Assembly: GCA_002731295.1 (NCBI GenBank)
Contig: PCBE01000084.1
Span: 1 to 7,856 of the forward strand
DNA length: 7,856 bases
Direction of reading: 5' to 3'
Source of the DNA: Acidiferrobacteraceae bacterium
Lineage (GTDB): Bacteria; Pseudomonadota; Gammaproteobacteria; Arenicellales; UBA868
The position numbers and the translations under genes were made by a program. Below the pieces are notes generated by a model. The model worked only from the letters and a program-made list of their open reading frames with translations. It made no database searches and had not been told where the DNA came from. Below, piece after piece: positions 6,810-7,856 of the stretch (within the stretch, counting starts at the first letter, position 1; each line of letters begins with the position of its first letter).

Positions 6810-7247
6810 ATGAATTTCCGTCTCGTTATTCTTTTATCCGTTGTGACCCTTATGCTCCTCGGCTGCGTGCGAACCTATCGTATCGACATACAACAAGGCA
6901 ACATTGTCACCCCCGAACAGATTGAGCAACTCAAGCCCGGGATGAAAAAGGCGGAAGTTCGATATCTTCTCGGTGCCCCCCTGGTGGAAGATCCATTTCA
7001 CACAGAGCGGTGGGATTATTTCTACAGTTTCCGCTCCGGCGAAACGCGTCAGGTCGAACAGCAACGTCTAACGGTCTTCTTCGACAACGAACAGCTGACA
7101 AAGATTGAACAAGGTTTTGAATCCGAACCACTGACCAGCAGCTCAAGTGAAAGTTCTGTCCAGGTACCAACAACACCCGCTAAGCCTGGTTTTCTCAAGC
7201 GTGCCTGGCGTAGGCTGTGGCCTCTGGATAAGACTCAGTCCAACTGA
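6810..7247 (+). CDS. bamE: Outer membrane assembly lipoprotein BamE (SmpA/OmlA)
   Basis: Small lipoprotein of the BAM complex, which inserts beta-barrel proteins into the outer membrane. It has 145 residues. A hydrophobic signal peptide (about 5-18) ends in the lipobox LLGC, so Cys19 is the predicted lipid-modified first mature residue. Residue +2 is Val and not Asp, which fits outer-membrane sorting. The SmpA/OmlA domain spans about 33-105, with the signature LKPGMKKAEVRYLLGAP (41-57) and DPFHTERWDYFY (61-72). A Ser/Pro-rich tail ending in basic and Trp residues (about 110-145) extends beyond the 113-residue E. coli protein; longer C-termini are known in OmlA-type homologues. Downstream of recN as in E. 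coli, with no fur between as in Pseudomonas. Its last 13 bp overlap the 3' end of convergent rnfH. The Shine-Dalgarno is weak. Confidence 0.95.
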   Translation: MNFRLVILLSVVTLMLLGCVRTYRIDIQQGNIVTPEQIEQLKPGMKKAEVRYLLGAPLVEDPFHTERWDYFYSFRSGETRQVEQQRLTVFFDNEQLTKIEQGFESEPLTSSSSESSVQVPTTPAKPGFLKRAWRRLWPLDKTQSN

Positions 7248-7248
7248 G
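7234..7248. terminator. Possible weak terminator stem at the bamE/rnfH convergence
   Basis: CTCAGT (7234-7239) and ACTGAG (7243-7248) form a 6-bp stem with a 3-nt loop exactly over both stop codons. On the plus strand it is followed by the T-rich GTGTTTTGAGTTTT. On the minus strand no T-run follows. It is the only terminator-like structure between the convergent genes, but it has a small loop and an interrupted T-tract, so activity is uncertain. Confidence 0.3.
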
Positions 7249-7534
7249 GTGTTTTGAGTTTTGCACGCCAGCGACGGGCTTCGACGGGAGACATCGTCAG
7301 CGGCCGATAAATCTCGACACGATCTCCAGCTTTAAGGATGTAATCGAGCGTCACTCGTCGAGCAAAAATTCCCACAGCCAGTGTTTTAAGATCGAACCCG
7401 GGTACGTCACTAAGGATATTCGAACATACAATGGCGTCACGAGCGGTACTGCCAGCGGGTACGCTCACCTGAATCAGCACCTGCTGCTCAGGTCGGGCAT
7501 AAACCACTTCAACCTCAAGCAAATCTACGCTCAC
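7235..7534 (-). CDS. rnfH: RnfH family ubiquitin-like protein
   Basis: Small beta-grasp (ubiquitin-fold) protein of the RnfH/UPF0125 family. Its molecular role is not established; the name comes from a homologue in the Rhodobacter rnf electron-transport cluster, but no rnf genes are visible here. The chosen GTG start gives 99 residues, beginning MSVDLLEVEVVYARPEQQ and aligning with the E. coli N-terminus (VEVAYALPEKQ). The family signature DRVEIYRPL is at 71-79, followed by a basic RRWRAKLK tail. An ATG at 7567 would add 11 residues without family resemblance and lengthen the overlap with ratA to 53 nt. A TTG at 7522 is another possibility. The GTG is preceded by AGGTG, a plausible Shine-Dalgarno. 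It overlaps the ratA 3' end by 20 nt, suggesting translational coupling. Family assignment is firm; the start is moderately sure. Confidence 0.9.
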   Translation of the reverse strand: MSVDLLEVEVVYARPEQQVLIQVSVPAGSTARDAIVCSNILSDVPGFDLKTLAVGIFARRVTLDYILKAGDRVEIYRPLTMSPVEARRWRAKLKTPQLD

Positions 7535-7856
7535 CGTACACCTGCTCGGCCCGTCCAGCAAACGCATCGATCAGATCGCCACATATGTGAGTGAACACTG
7601 GCGCCATTGTCTTCTCGATCAGTCGGCTGCTGAAGGCAAATTCGACTGCCAAGCTTACCCGGCACGCCACTTCATCGAGCGAGTCGAACAACCATTTCCC
7701 CTCCAGCGCACTGAATGGGCCTTCAATCAAGGTCATATGAATCTGCTGGTTTGGAGTCAGTTCATTTCGTGTCGTGAACGACGATTTCATGCCTTTGTAG
7801 GAAACATCGATACGGGCAATGGCGCAGGCCTCATCACGTTCAAGCACAGCTGAGCA
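7515..7856 (-). CDS. ratA: RatA family START-domain protein (5' end beyond the window)
   Basis: The reading frame stays open to the window edge (Cys-Ser-Ala-Val-Leu-Glu), which aligns with the E. coli RatA segment CTGSRILES. About 30-40 N-terminal residues are therefore missing, and the GTG at 7847 is internal. The 113 visible residues contain the family segments SSFTTRNELTPNQ, LIEGPF, LEGKWLF, ACRVSLAVEFAFSSRLIE and the C-terminal AFAGRAEQVYGERRFA. This is a START/polyketide-cyclase fold (SRPBCC), which forms a hydrophobic pocket. E. coli RatA was described as a toxin that blocks 70S assembly; mitochondrial homologues (COQ10) bind ubiquinone, so a role in quinone biology is an alternative. 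The position beside rnfH matches E. coli, where smpB is the next gene, divergent. Confidence 0.93.
   Translation of the reverse strand, partial: CSAVLERDEACAIARIDVSYKGMKSSFTTRNELTPNQQIHMTLIEGPFSALEGKWLFDSLDEVACRVSLAVEFAFSSRLIEKTMAPVFTHICGDLIDAFAGRAEQVYGERRFA

Noticed and set aside
7515..7847. ratA as a complete 110-residue gene starting at a GTG
   Set aside because: The frame is open to the window edge and the upstream codons align with RatA homologues, so the gene is cut by the window and does not start here.
1..7856. A hidden novel system, mobile element, CRISPR array, tRNA or rRNA
   Set aside because: Every reading frame of good size belongs to a well-known conserved family, gaps are at most 181 nt, and I see no direct-repeat arrays, transposase motifs or tRNA-like folds.

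Overview
This window is a conserved chromosomal block from a proteobacterium, most likely a gammaproteobacterium. The evidence is the gene order nadK-recN-bamE with convergent rnfH and ratA, next to a divergent grpE. Escherichia coli has this same neighbourhood. An hrcA gene heads the grpE-dnaK cluster here, and E. coli lacks hrcA. The lineage is therefore probably outside Enterobacterales, one of the gammaproteobacteria that keep both HrcA and a sigma-32 heat-shock system. The genus cannot be named from sequence alone.

Layout: positions 1-3945 carry the heat-shock cluster on the minus strand, in transcription order hrcA (repressor), grpE (nucleotide exchange factor) and dnaK (Hsp70). dnaJ would be expected next, beyond position 1. 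Two good matches to sigma-32 (RpoH) promoters are visible, one before grpE and one before dnaK. The dnaK promoter has its -35 element laid over the grpE stop codon. A sigma-70-type promoter with an extended -10 lies before hrcA. No canonical CIRCE operator was found.

Positions 4127-7247 hold plus-strand genes: nadK (NAD kinase) and recN (SMC-like DNA repair ATPase), 18 nt apart and probably cotranscribed, then bamE (outer-membrane assembly lipoprotein) after a 124-nt gap that contains a perfect 7-bp hairpin. Positions 7235-7856 hold ratA (5' end beyond the window) and rnfH on the minus strand. They overlap each other, and rnfH overlaps the 3' end of bamE by 13 bp. The next gene beyond 7856 is predicted to be smpB.

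HrcA, GrpE and DnaK form one functional unit: GrpE resets DnaK's ATP cycle, and the promoters place both under heat-shock control. The other genes are unrelated housekeeping functions held together by ancient synteny. I see no mobile element, CRISPR array, tRNA, rRNA or unknown gene system. The points worth a second look are regulatory and residue-level: the tandem RpoH promoters, an unusual Ile in the DnaK ATP-binding signature, and several inverted repeats in the gaps.
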